From positions 1,178,001 through 1,242,000 of the forward strand of contig NC_092807.1 of NCBI RefSeq assembly GCF_040954645.1: a stretch of 64,000 bases of DNA. Direction: 5' to 3'. Under the pieces are notes generated by a model. The model saw only the letters and a program-made list of their open reading frames with translations, made no database searches and had not been told where the DNA came from. Positions 40,268-52,689 of this stretch are shown piece by piece. A program made the translations under genes and the position numbers. Positions within the stretch are counted from its first letter, which is position 1. The number at the start of each line of letters is the position of its first letter. The stretch comes from Diabrotica undecimpunctata. Lineage: Eukaryota; Arthropoda; Insecta; Coleoptera; Chrysomelidae.

Positions 40268-41919
40268 AATGAAAAAGACAGAAAAGATTTTATTTCACGT
40301 TCAAAGCGTCTATGTATCTATTGATACGTATTTCGCTTTAATAAAGCTCATCAGAATAGTTATTCATAGCCGTTCTTAACGTGAAAAATAAAATTCTCTG
40401 TCTTATTAGAAGTAACAATAACATGACTTCGTTATGGACGCAATAGCGACATCTGATAGAAAAATCGGTAAGATAGTTTCGAAACAAATTCAGATTTCTG
40501 CTTTAATCTGGAGCCTTCTAAAAATTGCAAGACATGACCAGACGATGATAAAGATGTTAAAGAAGACATGGGGAATCTAAAATTTGCATTCCACGACATG
40601 TCTATTCATCTAGGCAGAAATCCTAACGAATTTGTTTCTCGTACTCATACAGAGTAGATCCGAAGAAAATGAAAAAGACAGAAAAGATTTTATTTCACGT
40701 TCAAAGCGTCTATGTATCTATTGATACGTATTTCGCTTTAATACGAATAACGAAGTCATGTTATTGTTACTTCTAATAAGACAGAGAATTTTATTTTTCA
40801 CGTTAAGAACGGCTATGAATAACTATTCTGATGAGCTTTATTAAAGCGAAATACGTATCAATAGATACATAGACGCTTTGAACGTGAAATAAAATCTTTT
40901 CTGTCTTTTTCATTTTCTTCGGATCTACTCTGTATGAGTACGAGAAACAAATTCGTTAGGATTTCTGCCTAGATGAATAGACATGTCGTGGAATGCAAAT
41001 TTTAGATTCCCCATGTCTTCTTTAACATCTTTATCATCGTCTGGTCATGTCTTGCAATTTTTAGAAGGCTCCAGATTAAAGCAGAAATCTGAATTTGTTT
41101 CGAAACTATCTTACCGATTTTTCTATCAGATGTCGCTATTGCGTCCATAACGAAGTCATGTTATTGTTACTTCTAATAAGACAGAGAATTTTATTTTTCA
41201 CGTTAAGAACGGCTATGAATAACTATTCTGATGAGCTTTATTAAAGCGAAATACGTATCAATAGATACATAGACGCTTTGAACGTGAAATAAAATCTTTT
41301 CTGTCTTTTTCATTTTCTTCGGATCTACTCTGTATGAGTACGAGAAACAAATTCGTTAGGATTTCTGCCTAGATGAATAGACATGTCGTGGAATGCAAAT
41401 TTTAGATTCCCCATGTCTTCTTTAACATCTTTATCATCGTCTGGTCATGTCTTGCAATTTTTAGAAGGCTCCAGATTAAAGCAGAAATCTGAATTTGTTT
41501 CGAAACTATCTTACCGATTTTTCTATCAGATGTCGCTATTGCGTCCATAACGAAGTCATGTTATTGTTACTTCTAATAAGACAGAGAATTTTATTTTTCA
41601 CGTTAAGAACGGCTATGAATAACTATTCTGATGAGCTTTATTAAAGCGAAATACGTATCAATAGATACATAGACGCTTTGAACGTGAAATAAAATCTTTT
41701 CTGTCTTTTTCATTTTCTTCGGATCTACTCTGTATGAGTACGAGAAACAAATTCGTTAGGATTTCTGCCTAGATGAATAGACATGTCGTGGAATGCAAAT
41801 TTTAGATTCCCCATGTCTTCTTTAACATCTTTATCATCGTCTGGTCATGTCTTGCAATTTTTAGAAGGCTCCAGATTAAAGCAGAAATCTGAATTTGTTT
41901 CGAAACTATCTTACCGATT
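40268..41919. repeat. 400-bp satellite units, head-to-head array
   Basis: One forward unit (40268-40667) and a 74-bp start of a second are followed, after a switch at about 40742-40750, by reverse-oriented units at 40751-41150, 41151-41550 and a partial 41551-41919. Repeat spacing is exactly 400 bp, and the copies look essentially identical. AAACTACAGATA stands at both outer edges (40257-40268 and 41920-41931), so the block seems to have been inserted or amplified at that 12-mer. ORFs in it are shadows. Confidence 0.92.
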
Positions 41920-42740
41920 AAACTACAGATACTTACTTCATATACTTTCAAATTTACCAATAAACTGATAATTCCGTAGAAAAACTTGATAACGAATGCC
42001 ACTAATCGTTTCTACAACGCTTTATTCTCAACTGTCGTTACAAGCTATTTACGGCATTATCGCGCCTAACAAAAAAACATAAGCAAGCTATGGGTTCCTA
42101 GTGTGCCACACTATTTGAGCGTCCCCACAGGGCCGACCGTTATAATAATTCTGAAAGTTAAATACGCACAAGTATAGTATTACCATATTTCTAAGAGACT
42201 TATTAATATTCAGCTCAGCGGGTTGGTATTGTTCGAGGTGTGAAATTGTATAAACAACGGATCATTTCATAAAACAGGTTTATGGAATTTCACACCACGA
42301 GTAAAAGCACCCCCCTGAGCTGAATATTAATGAGTATATTAGAAATATATTAGTACTATAAGACCGGTGATCTTAATGGTACAATTGTAATCTGTTAGTT
42401 AGGATCGCCGGTGATCCTTTTGGCAGCCAATGTGTTAAGGAAATATGAAAAGTATTCTATATGGTACAAGATCACTATGGTATTGTAATTATTAGTATTA
42501 GTGAAATATGAAATAAAGATAATATTGTAATTATAAAAATATATTTTATATAAACGAAAAAAAAAAAACAATAATAAAAATAACCTTTAAAAGGTTTAAA
42601 TTAGGTTCCTAAAAGCTCTTTAGAATAGCTAAACAAACTGTCGTACAATTTTTTATGATTAAGAAACAAAACTAAAACTAAATAGTAACTATCTGAGGAG
42701 AACAGTGAAGCATGTTTAATTATCCCTCAATTTCTTCCGT

Positions 42741-43002
42741 GGTTAACAAATCCTTAAAATGGTTATATTACGCTTTCTAATTTTCATATCAAGGGCAAGT
42801 TATGGTGCTCCTATGATCTATCTTATTTCAGAAACGAAGCAATAGCTTGTGTGTTTTGCCCATCTACTAATGGTTAACAAATCCTTAAAAGGGTTATATT
42901 ACGCTTTCTAATTTTCATATCAAGGGCAAGTTATGGTGCTCCTATGATCTATCTTATTTCAGAAACGAAGCAATAGCTTGTGTGTTTTGCCCATCTACTA
43001 AC
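42741..43002. repeat. 131-bp tandem duplication
   Basis: 42741-42871 and 42872-43002 are nearly identical, and the difference seen is one base (AAAATGGTT against AAAAGGGTT). The unit starts GGTTAACAAATCC and ends CATCTACTAA. No ORF is conserved in it. Flanking 42440-42740 shows no gene. Confidence 0.93.
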
Positions 43003-45510
43003 CCTTCACCTTCACGTCTAAGAACAGAAACAATTTTCTCGCTTTCTAAACTTTTCTCCGAAAGTCGAGTTAAAAAAAAAACGACGAGAAAGTCCCTTTT
43101 ATCTGAATCGGTCCTCTCTCCTAAAGTATAATTCGGACTTATCTCGCATGAGCCAAAAAATCCCCTCTTTAGAGAAAATGTAAGCTCTTATACTGTAGCA
43201 TTTTATTTTAAAATCCCCTCGTATATGTGTTAATTGAAATCCCCTTACATATGCATTAGAATAACGAAGAATTTTTCAATGTTTCTTAGTTCGTATCCTT
43301 CAATTTAAAACCCATATAATCTTTCGTTATTTTTTTAAGTCGCCGCCGCCGATAATAATTCATTTTATTGTTTATTTATGTCACAGGCGCAAATTCTTCG
43401 ATATTGCCCGATATTGCGTTTTCAAATTAATTTACGTCTTAATTTCCGTTGTGTTTAGTTTATACGCTAAGTGCTTTGTTTGTTCTAACTTATGCGAGCA
43501 ATTTTTAAAGATAATTTCGTCACTTTCGTTGGAGCCACGGGCCACGGTGATCTCCAGTGGTTCAGCGTCAAGTCCAAATTCAAATGAATTTGTAGTTTTC
43601 TGTTTTTGTCCCTTTTCAGGGAAATCTTCGTATTACGTTATGGAAATCAATTTTAGTAGCAGTTAATCGTCTAATTAAGAGGCAGAGTCATAAGTTTTGT
43701 GCTCAGTGCCGGCTTCGGCCTCAAATGGTCGATCCAATGTATAGTGTGAGATCCAGTCCCTTTTGTTCGTGTGTTCGTGTCCAGGATTCAACTTCATCCA
43801 CGTCAGATTTTCGTTCCTGAGTATAGAAATGTTTTTTTTTGGTCCTGTTGCAGTTTCAGTCCAGAGATGTAACAAGTTTTTTTGAAAGTTAGGTGCGAAA
43901 TAGTGAAATACAGGTAACATTTTTTTGTGTAAATTTAAAGTAAAGCAGACATTTTTTAAATAAACGTAATGATTTGCTTTCATTAAAATTTAAAAGTATT
44001 TGTAACATTTAAAGTAGTAAATTTTATGGTTTGACTTCAGCTGTCAATTTATTTGTTCAGTTTTTTTAAATTTAATGTTAATTTATGACAGCCCGTTTTA
44101 GCATTTTTGATTTGTTTTGTTTTCTTTAAAAGTAAGGTTAGCTTACATGTGAATTTTGTAAGTTTTTGTAGTATCTTCAACTCCTGGAAATTGTAAACAG
44201 ATGACACATGTAAGTTTTTTTTGGATTTTTGTATTTTGCAGCTATGATTATTATATTTTTGTATTGTCTATGTTTTGTAACTGTTTGTGGTGACACAAAA
44301 ATAAATGTTAAATTTTGTTTGTTAACATTTTGTTTATTTTTTTTTCTAACCTTTTTTATTGAGTTTAATTTGAAAAAGATATATTTTTTTATGTTTAATA
44401 ATTATATCTCCAGTTGCAACTAGCTGGTTGTAATAGGTATAATTAGGCACCTCAAGTGGCGCCCTATATTAAATTTCTTGAGGTGTTTCCTGTTTCGTTT
44501 TGTTTTTGTTTCTCCCAAGAGATTTATGACCATTTATTTCATTTTTCTGTAGTTGCCCCAATTCAAACCCCCTTGTCTTTTACTTATCCACGACCCCCAG
44601 CTCTCCTGCCAAAACCTGAGTGCCCGTTCGCACAAGTAGCGTTTATTTTGCTTACCCTATCTTCGCCCCAAGAATTTCTATCCCCCATCTTCTACCCCTA
44701 AAAGTAATACCCCTATGGTAGGCAAAATAATATCGTTACAATACGAATATCGCAAAGTATTACTTCACTTGTGTACCAGCCTTCGACTAAAAAGAGATCA
44801 ACTTGACGGTACGTCGTTTATTCAGACCATTTCTTGTGCCCCGCTAATTTCGACTTTTTATTATTAATTATAGACTTGGATGTGACTTCTGTTTGCCATT
44901 ACATCTTGTATCTTGTATCTTGCATCTAACATCCCACATTCTGCCGCCGATTAGCTGCAACCTACTGCCGTATATTCAATACTGAAATAATTAGTGAAAT
45001 CTCTATTCGACACTTTTAAAAACAACGTATTCAAAGGCATTACCGCGCGATAGAGCTCTTCATTAAAAGTCTCTAATTCGTTTATTTATTCAGAATTATA
45101 TGGAAAACACTTAACACCTTGCGTTTGGATGTGAGGCATTAATAAATCCTTCTAACCACCACATCGCCTCCACTTACCTCGTCCGAATAACAAAACATTA
45201 ATTCAACAAAACACTTCATCGTAAAGCAGGTAGTTAATACTCCGGTGAATACGCAGAGAAAATTATTCAACCCCAAAAGTTTCCTAACGAGATTAGAAAA
45301 GAGTAATTCGTTTATTAAACGGTTTAAACGGGTAATTGGACGGACGATCTGGCACGATCAAAATGGCTGACACAAAGAAAAAGAACGATGGGTAGAGGGG
45401 ATTAGTTAGAATGGGAAGGATTAAAGTGTTTTGAGGGTTAATTATTACAGGGATTTTCTCTGCACTAAACACACTTTTTATCTGTGTCATTGTAAACATA
45501 ACGAACATTT
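43003..45510. other. No recognisable gene; possibly single-copy DNA
   Basis: Several open frames of 60-100 codons occur (43451-43666 plus, 43675-43983 minus, 44229-44423 plus, 44456-44701 plus), but none shows a known motif. Parts at 43520-43620 and 44560-45400 are less AT-rich than the surroundings and do not look transposon-derived, so they could hold unannotated exons or regulatory DNA. Confidence 0.4.
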
Positions 45511-45514
45511 ATAT

Positions 45515-45623
<109 letters not shown>

Positions 45624-46223
45624 TAATATTTCTTTTTAGTTCGAGTTTCACCATTCCTTTATACGTATTTCATGGTTTTCTAATCATCAGGAGGACGAAA
45701 TAAAAGGAAACAAACCGTATATCTGGCAATTATTATCAAATAATATAGCGACATTACTGGGGGCAGACATAAATTCAGAAAAAGGGTCCCAGGACAAAGA
45801 AAAATATCCTGGCTTGTTAACCTGAGAGCATTGTATAGAAAGACCTCAACATAGCTATTCCGTATAGCAACCAACTTTCCTATCAAGACTTTCCTTGACT
45901 TCTTATCTCGTCCATGATGAATCTTCCCCAAGTTTGTATTGGGCGACCTTTTTTTCTTCTTCCTTGGGGTTTTCACTCTAGGGCAATCTTTGCAATACTG
46001 GAATTATTTTTTCTGAGTGTGTGACCAATCTAACCCCACTTTCTGGACTTTATTTGATGTTTTACCCTTTTTTGTTCGGTCAGGTCTAGTAGATCTTCGT
46101 TTGTGATAATGTTAGGCCAGAAAATACGAACAATTCGTCATAGACATTTATTAATAAAGACCTGCAGTGTATCTGTAAGGGTTTCTGTTATGACATTTCC
46201 AAGATACGTAAAGTTTTCCACAT

Positions 46224-47116
46224 TTACTCCATTTTTTCCATTACTCCCATGGATTTAGTTTTACTAATATTGATTTTTAAACCTAATTTATTGGATTCAG
46301 TGGAAAGTGTTTCCAATTGATCAGCTAAATCTTGGAACCTTTGTCCTAACAAGCAGATATCGACGGCGTATTCCAGATCGCTTAGGCGTGTGGTTAACGT
46401 CCATTGTATCCCTCTTGTGTCGGAATCTAGTTTGGAGAGAACATAGTCTACTGCTATGTTAAAAAGAAACGGAGAAAGCACGCATTCCTGTCTGACCCCA
46501 GTAAGTGTGTCAAATTCATCGCTGTTAATTCCATTGTGTGTCACGCTGCATTTTGCCTTAGTGTACAGTGATTTTATAATGGAAATTATTTTATACGGGA
46601 TGTTTCTTAGCTCTAAAATTTTTCATAAAGCATCATGAGATAAGCTGTTAAAGGTACGCTCGAAGTCAACAAAAACCATGTATAGGGGTTTGTTCCATTC
46701 AACCGATTGTTCCATTATTAGCCTCACAGTATTCATGTGGTCTATACAGGAGGATTCTGGTCTAAAGCCTGCTTGACCCGCTCGAAATTTAATCTTGCTT
46801 GTTAATCTTTTAAGTATGATGGTCGTGAACATTTTATTAATTGCAGTAAGCAATGTTATTCCTCTCCAATTTTTGAACAGTGTGAGGTTGCCCTTTTTTG
46901 GCAGCTAATAATGTTACCCATTTTCCAGCCAGCTGGAATGCGGTTTATTTCCCACACCTCTCGGATTATGGGGAGCAAAAGTTCAGCAGTTAGATGCGGA
47001 TCAGTTTTAAGTATTTCGGCAGCAATGTTATCGATTCGCGGAGACATGTTATTTCTCAGAGATTTGATAGCCGTTATTATCTCCGTTTTGGAAGGTGCCT
47101 CGCAAGATATACGCAA
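46224..47116 (-). pseudogene. RT domain of the 45.6-49.2 kb LINE
   Basis: Three consecutive minus ORFs cover the RT. 47116-46856 has TEIITAIKSLRNNMSPRIDN and IREVWEINRIPAGWK. 46853-46623 has FTTIILKRLTSKIKF, GQAGFRPESSCIDH and LYMVFVDFERTFNSLSH (motif A, Asp kept). 46544-46224 has GVRQECVLSPFLFNIAVD and LSDLEYAVDICLLGQRF, where the usual FADD/YADD is YAVD, so the catalytic pair is broken. KLGLKINISKTKSMGV follows. One break each at 46855 and about 46600 separates the frames. It cannot polymerise as read. Confidence 0.85.
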
Positions 47117-47648
47117 GTTTACATTCTATGAATGAGTTTTCGACAGTTTTATATGCGTTTTCCCTGGTCGTGCCTAGCATCTCTTGAAAATGCTCTTTCC
47201 ATCTCTTTACTTGGTCATTTGTTATAGTAAGTAATTCGCCTGTCTTGGATCTTACATTGTTTGAACAGTTAAGCCCATTTTTTGTTAGTCGTCTAGTAAT
47301 TTTTTTTTTGTTAGAGTCTAGAACTCTCTAGTTCAGTTGTGTTGTGCAGCTGTTTCAGCTTGTTTTGTCAGTTCTTCGGTCCACCTTCTTTTGTCTCTTC
47401 TTACATTTCTTTTAACTGCTTTATTTATTGTTTCATATTCTTATTGTCGGTTCGCTCTTTCTTCTACAGTTCTTCTTGCTTGCAAAATATCTTTCTTTTG
47501 CTGTTTTCTTTCCTCTCTAAGATTCGAAGTTTCATCTGACATCCATTATTTTCTATGTTTTTCGTTTATACCCAGTTTATCTTCAACTATTTCTGTCAAA
47601 ACATTTGCCAAATCTTCCCAGCTATTTACTTCACGTTTTCTTCTCTTG

Positions 47649-47958
47649 GAGAAGTAATGACGAAATAAAGCAAAGAACATCAATAGAAACAGACATACTA
47701 ACATATATAGAACAAAAAAGACTAAAGTGGTATGGACATGTAAGAAGAGCTAGCGACAGCAGATGGATAAAAAGAATAACCGAATGGAGCCCCATAGGAA
47801 GGAGGAAAAGAGGACGACCCCGAAAATCCTGGAGGAACGAAGTAGACGACGCCATGAGTAAGAGAGGACTAAACGATGGAGAATGGAACAACAGAGAGAG
47901 ATGGAAACGGTTGAGCGAGGGAAGGCAGTGAATACTGTAGAATCCCTAAATATATATA
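47649..47958 (+). mobile_element. Short LINE copy nested in a LINE, 7-bp TSD
   Basis: The frame (to 47931) starts at RSNDEIKQRTSIETDILTYI and carries RLKWYGHVRRASDS, GRRKRGRPRKSWRNEVDD and ends EGRQ-stop, followed by TGAATACTGTAGAATCCC and a short TA tail. It is nearly identical to the end of the 5244-6063 copy. TCTCTTG flanks it (47642-47648 and 47959-47965). It disrupts the linker of the host LINE on the opposite strand. Confidence 0.87.
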
Positions 47959-47964
47959 TCTCTT

Positions 47965-48869
47965 GTTTTGAGTTGGAATTCCTCCCTAAACATTTGTCGT
48001 CCTGGAGCCGTTTGTAATTTGTCTAGATTGTATGTTGTTCTGTTGGTGTTCCGCGTGATTTTGTTTTTTGCCATCTTGATTTTAATGGTACCGATTACGA
48101 GATGAAGGTCACTTGCGATGTCTGCTCCTCTTTTATTACGTACATCAAGAAGAGATGATCTCCATCTTTTTGATATGGCGATGTGGTCTATTTGGTTTTC
48201 TCTCATATGCCCTGGTATTGTCCATGTAACCTTGTGGATACTTTTATGTGGGAAGATGGTTCCACCAATAACTAAGCTATAATTGAAACAAAAATTTGTA
48301 AATAGCTCTCCGTTTTCATTCTTCACTCCCAGGCCGTGTTTGCCCATTACGGTTTCTAAGTTAATATTGTATTCTCCATCTTTAGCGTTTATATCGCTCA
48401 TCTCTATTAGTATATTGTCTTGTTTTACTTGTTGGATTGTTTGTTCTAGTTGTTCGTAGAAAAAGTCTTTATCTTCGAAGGAGATGTGTTCGTGGGAGCA
48501 TAGCACTAAATCACTGTTATCTTGCTGTATCTGGTATAAAATTTGGCAGTCCTAATTCTATCATTAATGGGTTTCCATCAAATGAGGCTTTTTTGGCTTG
48601 TTTACTGAGTAGAAGACACACTCCTCTCTCGTGACTTCCATTTTCTTTACCAGTGTATAATAGGAGTTGTCCTGTTTGGGTATAGTGTTCAACCATCTTA
48701 CTTCCGATAGACCAACAAAGCTTAATTTATACCTATTTAATTCTTTTACTGCTTGAGTTAGTTTAGAAATCTCATACAGAGTTTTTACATTCCAGCAACC
48801 AAGTCGTGTCCGTGTTTTCGGTGATGCCAAGGTCGTCAACAATTGATTCTTCCGGTTTGTTTCTACCAA
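47965..48869 (-). pseudogene. Endonuclease and linker of the 45.6-49.2 kb LINE
   Basis: 48869-48564 reads RTRLGCWNVKTLYEISKLTQ, then LSFVGLSEVRW (catalytic Glu of the APE-type endonuclease). 48506-47965 reads IEMSDINAKDGEYNI (GDxNA in other copies, here SDINA), a WTIPGHMRENQIDHIAIS block and RGADIASDLHLVIGTIKI, where the usual SDH is SDL, so the catalytic His is lost. The two frames are separated by one break near 48535. A basic linker, KMAKNKITRNTNRTTYNLD, follows up to the nested insertion. Confidence 0.82.
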
Positions 48870-49609
48870 AGTTTCAGTAATAAAATGAAATTTAAGATGG
48901 GTAGGTTATTGGCCTTCCGCACCCGAGTCTGGTGCCAGGGCTGCCGACTGTAACTTCCAGACATGCCTCAGGGGGTAGTGGTCCTAGAGGTGGCAACGAA
49001 ATTTCCTTCGTGCGAGATGTTAAGGTTATACCGCCTATACTTGGCCGGGGAAGAGTATGTAGTAAAAAGAAATATAGTGACATGTCTGCTTTCGGAAACC
49101 TTATTGCCATTCGGGGTCGGAAGAAACAAGAGTTAGCCAAGGGAGGCTGATAGAAAAGATTAAAGACATTTCACTCAAGACAAGTTGAAGTAGAGTAAAA
49201 TGTGAAGGCCCTTATGATTCGCCGGATGCATTTCATAAGAGTATGAGTATTGATACACTCATTGATTGATATTAGGTTCCCGCTCATACTTCGGGGTGTT
49301 GACTACAGACTGTATTACTCATCCAACATGCCATAGCATGGAGGATAGGGTGCAAGGCATTTTACAATATAGTCGCAATAAATTTCATGACCTAACGCCC
49401 AGCAACCTCTATACCTCATTTCAAAGGTACCTAAAGTTATAAGATTTCGATGGCGATTTAAGTAAACTGCAACATACAAGCTTGCTCAAAGGTACAAAAC
49501 GATGTTAGGAATTCCTTCATTCCGAAAATTCATTGAAACCATTTTATTTTAGCTTCTTTTGACGGAGAATATTTGTTTTTACATTTAGAGCTTCTGTACC
49601 AGTCGTTCT

Positions 49610-49695
49610 GATGATTCCTGCTGGGATGAGATACGTATAAGCGGATATACAGAGGCACTATACGTGAAATAAAATCTTAACTGTCCTTTCTTTTC
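49610..49695. repeat. Diverged piece of the 400-bp satellite
   Basis: TTCTGATGA, GATACGTAT, GATA(C/T)A(C/T)AGA and ACGTGAAATAAAATCTT occur here in the same order and orientation as in the reverse satellite units at 40.8-41.7 kb. ACTGTCCTTTC then follows in place of TCTGTCTTTTTC. Identity is partial, so this is an old copy or relative. Nothing else was recognised in 49200-51000 apart from AT-rich DNA. Confidence 0.6.
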
Positions 49696-51009
49696 TATTA
49701 ATATTTGGATTAATGTGGACGTATTATTTATTGGACCAAAGCAGGACACAAGAAGTAAATAAATAACATAAACTCAACAGAAAGAAACATTTAAAATAAA
49801 CGTTACATGAAAATCTCCTTCAACAACTAAGTATTGTGGATCAATTGTGTCTGTCTCAACTCCACTTCCACTTCGTAACTGCGCTTCTTTTCCTAAATAT
49901 ACCTTTACTTGAGTTAAGACGCTTTAACTTCAATAAGAATTAGAGCTTAAAAAATCACTTTATTGTATAATTGATCGTTCGTATTATATCCAAACGGCAA
50001 TGCCAAGTTGAACGGAAACAACAGCAACAGAGTAAAAATTTCGGGGTTGGGGTCGCGACTATCGAAACGTCTCCCCTGAGTCGCATCGTTTTGTATTTGT
50101 CAATGAAAATGAAACAGACTGGAGTTCGTTTAGCAGTAAAATATACTTTTTAATAAAGTCCCTTTTTTGATCGGTCGCAAATGGAAAATAAAATAAAATG
50201 ACAGTTTCATTTGAACGTCAATTAAGGATCGATCATTAATTATTCAAAAACTGTTTGATATTGCCAAATTGGACAAAATACGAATTATGAAATAAAAGGG
50301 CTGGTAAATAAGGGGAACTAATGTTTAGCAATGGGATACCTATAAAAATTGTTGAATAAATTTAACTCCCTAATAAAACTATTTTATTTATATTAATTTG
50401 GTTTATATACAGATACAACTGGTACAGCTGCGGCCACTGAATAGTTTACACCTTCATTTTTACATTATAATACTGTCAAATTACAGTGTCGTACAGATTT
50501 GCTAAATGTCAAAGTATTTGTCAAAAATGTCGCACGTATTGAAAAATTAAGTGAAAGGCTATTAAACGCATCCAAAATGCCTATACTAGAAGCCACAGTT
50601 AGAATGCAGTGTTGGTCTTACGGCGCGTAGTGATGCCGCTATGCCGCTATGCCGTATGTCGGCACAGTAGTAGGTGTGTGGTAGTCTAGCGGTAGACTGA
50701 GAAAACAGGACCGTACGCGCTTTGTTTCAAAAATCTTTACTCATTTATTTAACTGAGATTAAATAAGACATTAAACAAAAAAAAAGACACAATAATTCTA
50801 TAAAAAATGCCTGTATGCATAAAAAATCTAATACCTCCTAAATATTTATATACATATATACAACAGAAATGCAAGTAGTTTACCCTATACGACACGATAT
50901 ATACATAAAATACGCAAGAAGATCGTAACTAAAATGTACTGTATGTACAGTACTAAAAAAACAAATGAGCATTAAGTCTGAGATATTTCTCGCTAATTAA
51001 TACTAATCG

Positions 51010-51760
51010 CAATCCATATCTAAATCATCCTCATCCTCTGAATCATCTCCTAATATTAATTATTACCGGTTCAATATCTTCCTGCAAATTGACCACCGCA
51101 AAAACTTTTTCTTCTACTTTGTTGACGTGGTTCATATAATTATGCCACTACTCTTTGGATACGCTTTGGTGAGCTTTTTTTATCAACCGTTCGACCGTTT
51201 TTTCTTTAAAATCGATGGTGTTTGATGCCACAGACCTTTTCACTTAACTCCACACCATCTCAATCGGATTTAGCTCGCAGTGGTAAGGCAGCAGTCTCAC
51301 AATCTTAACGCCATATTCTTTTGCAATTGTTTCAATTTTGTACTTGTCGTATTCGTGTCGAAATCAAATTTGCGATAGGGGTATGACGCGTTATCCAAAA
51401 CTACAACGTTTTCTTTGTCTTTCGGTAAGTTTGGAATTAACGTATTTTCAAACCATTTTTCAGATAGACCCTTGTCTATTTCGTCGTGGTAATCGGCGGT
51501 TTCCTTCTTGTCCAAGAAAGTTAATTCGGCCCATATCACAAACCAGTTTCGCTTCCAGCATGAAGAAAAACAAACGGAGGACCTCTTTGGATTAGAGCTT
51601 TCAGTTCAGTAGAGGCCTTTTATGAAGGCATCTTATGGATTCTTGATCATTGTGTCCCTCCATTTCTTTTTCACTTCATCGACGTTAATCCAAAACTGAT
51701 CGGTATAAACCAGGTTTAAATTATCCTTGTTCCTCAATCTTTTTATTTGCCTGAGGTTAC
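51010..51760 (-). pseudogene. DDE transposase relic with acidic tail
   Basis: Minus-strand pieces include LVYTDQFWINVDEVKKKWRD, RSSVCFSSCWKRNWFVIWAE, TADYHDEIDKGLSEKWFENT, VVVLDNASYPYRKF (second Asp), a frameshifted AYPKSSGIIM-type region, and a final acidic GDDSEDEDDLDMDCD. The order and acidic end parallel the pseudogene at 18711-20061, so the two belong to one Tc1/mariner-like insect family. The N-terminal HTH and the last catalytic region are decayed. An 80-codon open piece remains (51539-51297). Confidence 0.7.
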
Positions 51761-51779
51761 TTGTGTCGACAGGTTATAA

Positions 51780-52610
51780 TATATTGCCAAACTCGAAAAA
51801 GCTTGGCCAGTTAGGCCAAGTGAACCATATTTGCATATGGAAAATCAAACGTAGATGGGATCACTTTCACTCTACAGTACAGTTGGTTGATTTAAGGGCA
51901 GAAGATCTTCAGAGCAACAAGATGAGGTGTTAGAAGATTATCTGAGAGAAGCTTCTTTTGCCACAGCTAGCAAAAGTTAGCAAAGAGACAGTATTTCCGG
52001 GCATCATTCGCACTGCGCGTAGAAGGATTAAAGCAAGCGAATTGATAAATTGTGCAGGTGCAATCAATTTTTTTTTACTAAAAATCACAAGCGGAGACGA
52101 GTTAAATTTTGTAATGAATTTATAAACCATGAAGACAACTTTTGCTTTAACGTTGCATTTTCCGATACAAAAGGGAACCATATAGAAATTGTTAAATAAG
52201 AGTTTATAAGCCAAAAACTCATAGGTCATCATTTAAGAAATAGTGGAGGATTCTCAGTCAACGTATGGGAATGGATTAGTGCGAAGACTTTTGATCTTAA
52301 AAGAAAAAAAAATTAACAGGATTATATTATAAGCATATTTTTAAGAACATAATGTTGCCATTAGTGATACAGAGATCCCCCATAACAACTTTATTTTCAA
52401 ACATGACAATTGTCTGGTGCATTCCAATAGAATTGTTTGACGGTGGTTGGAAGAAACTCATATCAATGTTCTTTAATGTTCTACCGTAGCCTTCTCGGAG
52501 TCCAGACCTTAACCATATTGAAAATGTGTAGGTAGAGTTCATAAAGAAATTAAATGAAAGAAATCTTAGGCCACTAAATAAAATTGAAGTTGTATTGATA
52601 ATAATGGGGT
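51780..52610 (+). pseudogene. Tc1-like transposase relic 3
   Basis: Plus-strand pieces in order: LEDYLREASFATASKS, RTARRRIKASELINCAGAI, HKRRRVKFCNEFINHEDNFC with FNVAFSDTKG (first Asp region), VNVWEWISAKTFDL, FIFKHDNCLVHSNRIV (second Asp), RWLEETHINVL, and an SRP-PDLNHIENVW-like segment near 52510. It is heavily shifted and stopped. It overlaps no other gene but starts where the minus-strand relic ends. Confidence 0.65.
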
Positions 52611-52689
52611 TTCCACCAATTAATAAAGTTTATCATTATTTAATATCAAAGTAGATTTAAATATTAAAGATAAAAATAAATGTTCCTGT

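Larger units (their letters stand above)
38925..42434 (-). mobile_element. piggyBac-like transposon carrying a satellite block
   Basis: TTAA target sites lie at 38921-38924 and 42435-42438. The ends are similar inverted repeats: left AACAGTGGCTGCCACC, right (reversed) CACATTGGCTGCCAAA. Subterminal GATCAC(C/G)GGTGATC-type palindromes occur on both sides (about 39071-39085, 42362-42375 and 42402-42418). The transposase gene occupies the left third and is broken. The middle is filled by an inverted array of 400-bp units. Length is about 3.5 kb. Confidence 0.75.
45640..49190 (-). mobile_element. RTE-like LINE, nearly full length, with nested LINE
   Basis: Minus-strand order: a GC-richer 5' part (49150-48870; GGGTGCGGAAGGCCAATAAC lies in it), then endonuclease, linker, RT and tail. 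The tail includes a frameshifted PLEWNPQGRRKRGRP-like block near 45940, and the element ends at the (TA)n array. A second LINE copy (47649-47958) is inserted in the linker. Frame breaks are scattered through it. No TSD was found for the host element. Confidence 0.8.

Noticed and set aside
41783..42002. ORFs of 61-66 codons in the satellite edge
   Set aside because: They recur only because the 400-bp unit repeats, and the frames end in the unit boundary. There is no motif.
43675..43983. 102-codon minus ORF as a host gene
   Set aside because: It has no recognised motif, no splice context and no composition change. It was left as part of an unassigned region.
44448..44486. Terminator-like hairpin CACCTCAAG...CTTGAGGTG
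   Set aside because: The 9-bp arms are far apart, there is no gene upstream, and intrinsic terminators are not expected in an insect genome.
50640..50700. tRNA gene suggested by TAGTCTAGCGGTAGACTG
   Set aside because: It is a short palindrome (GTCTA-GCGG-TAGAC) with no B-box at the proper distance.
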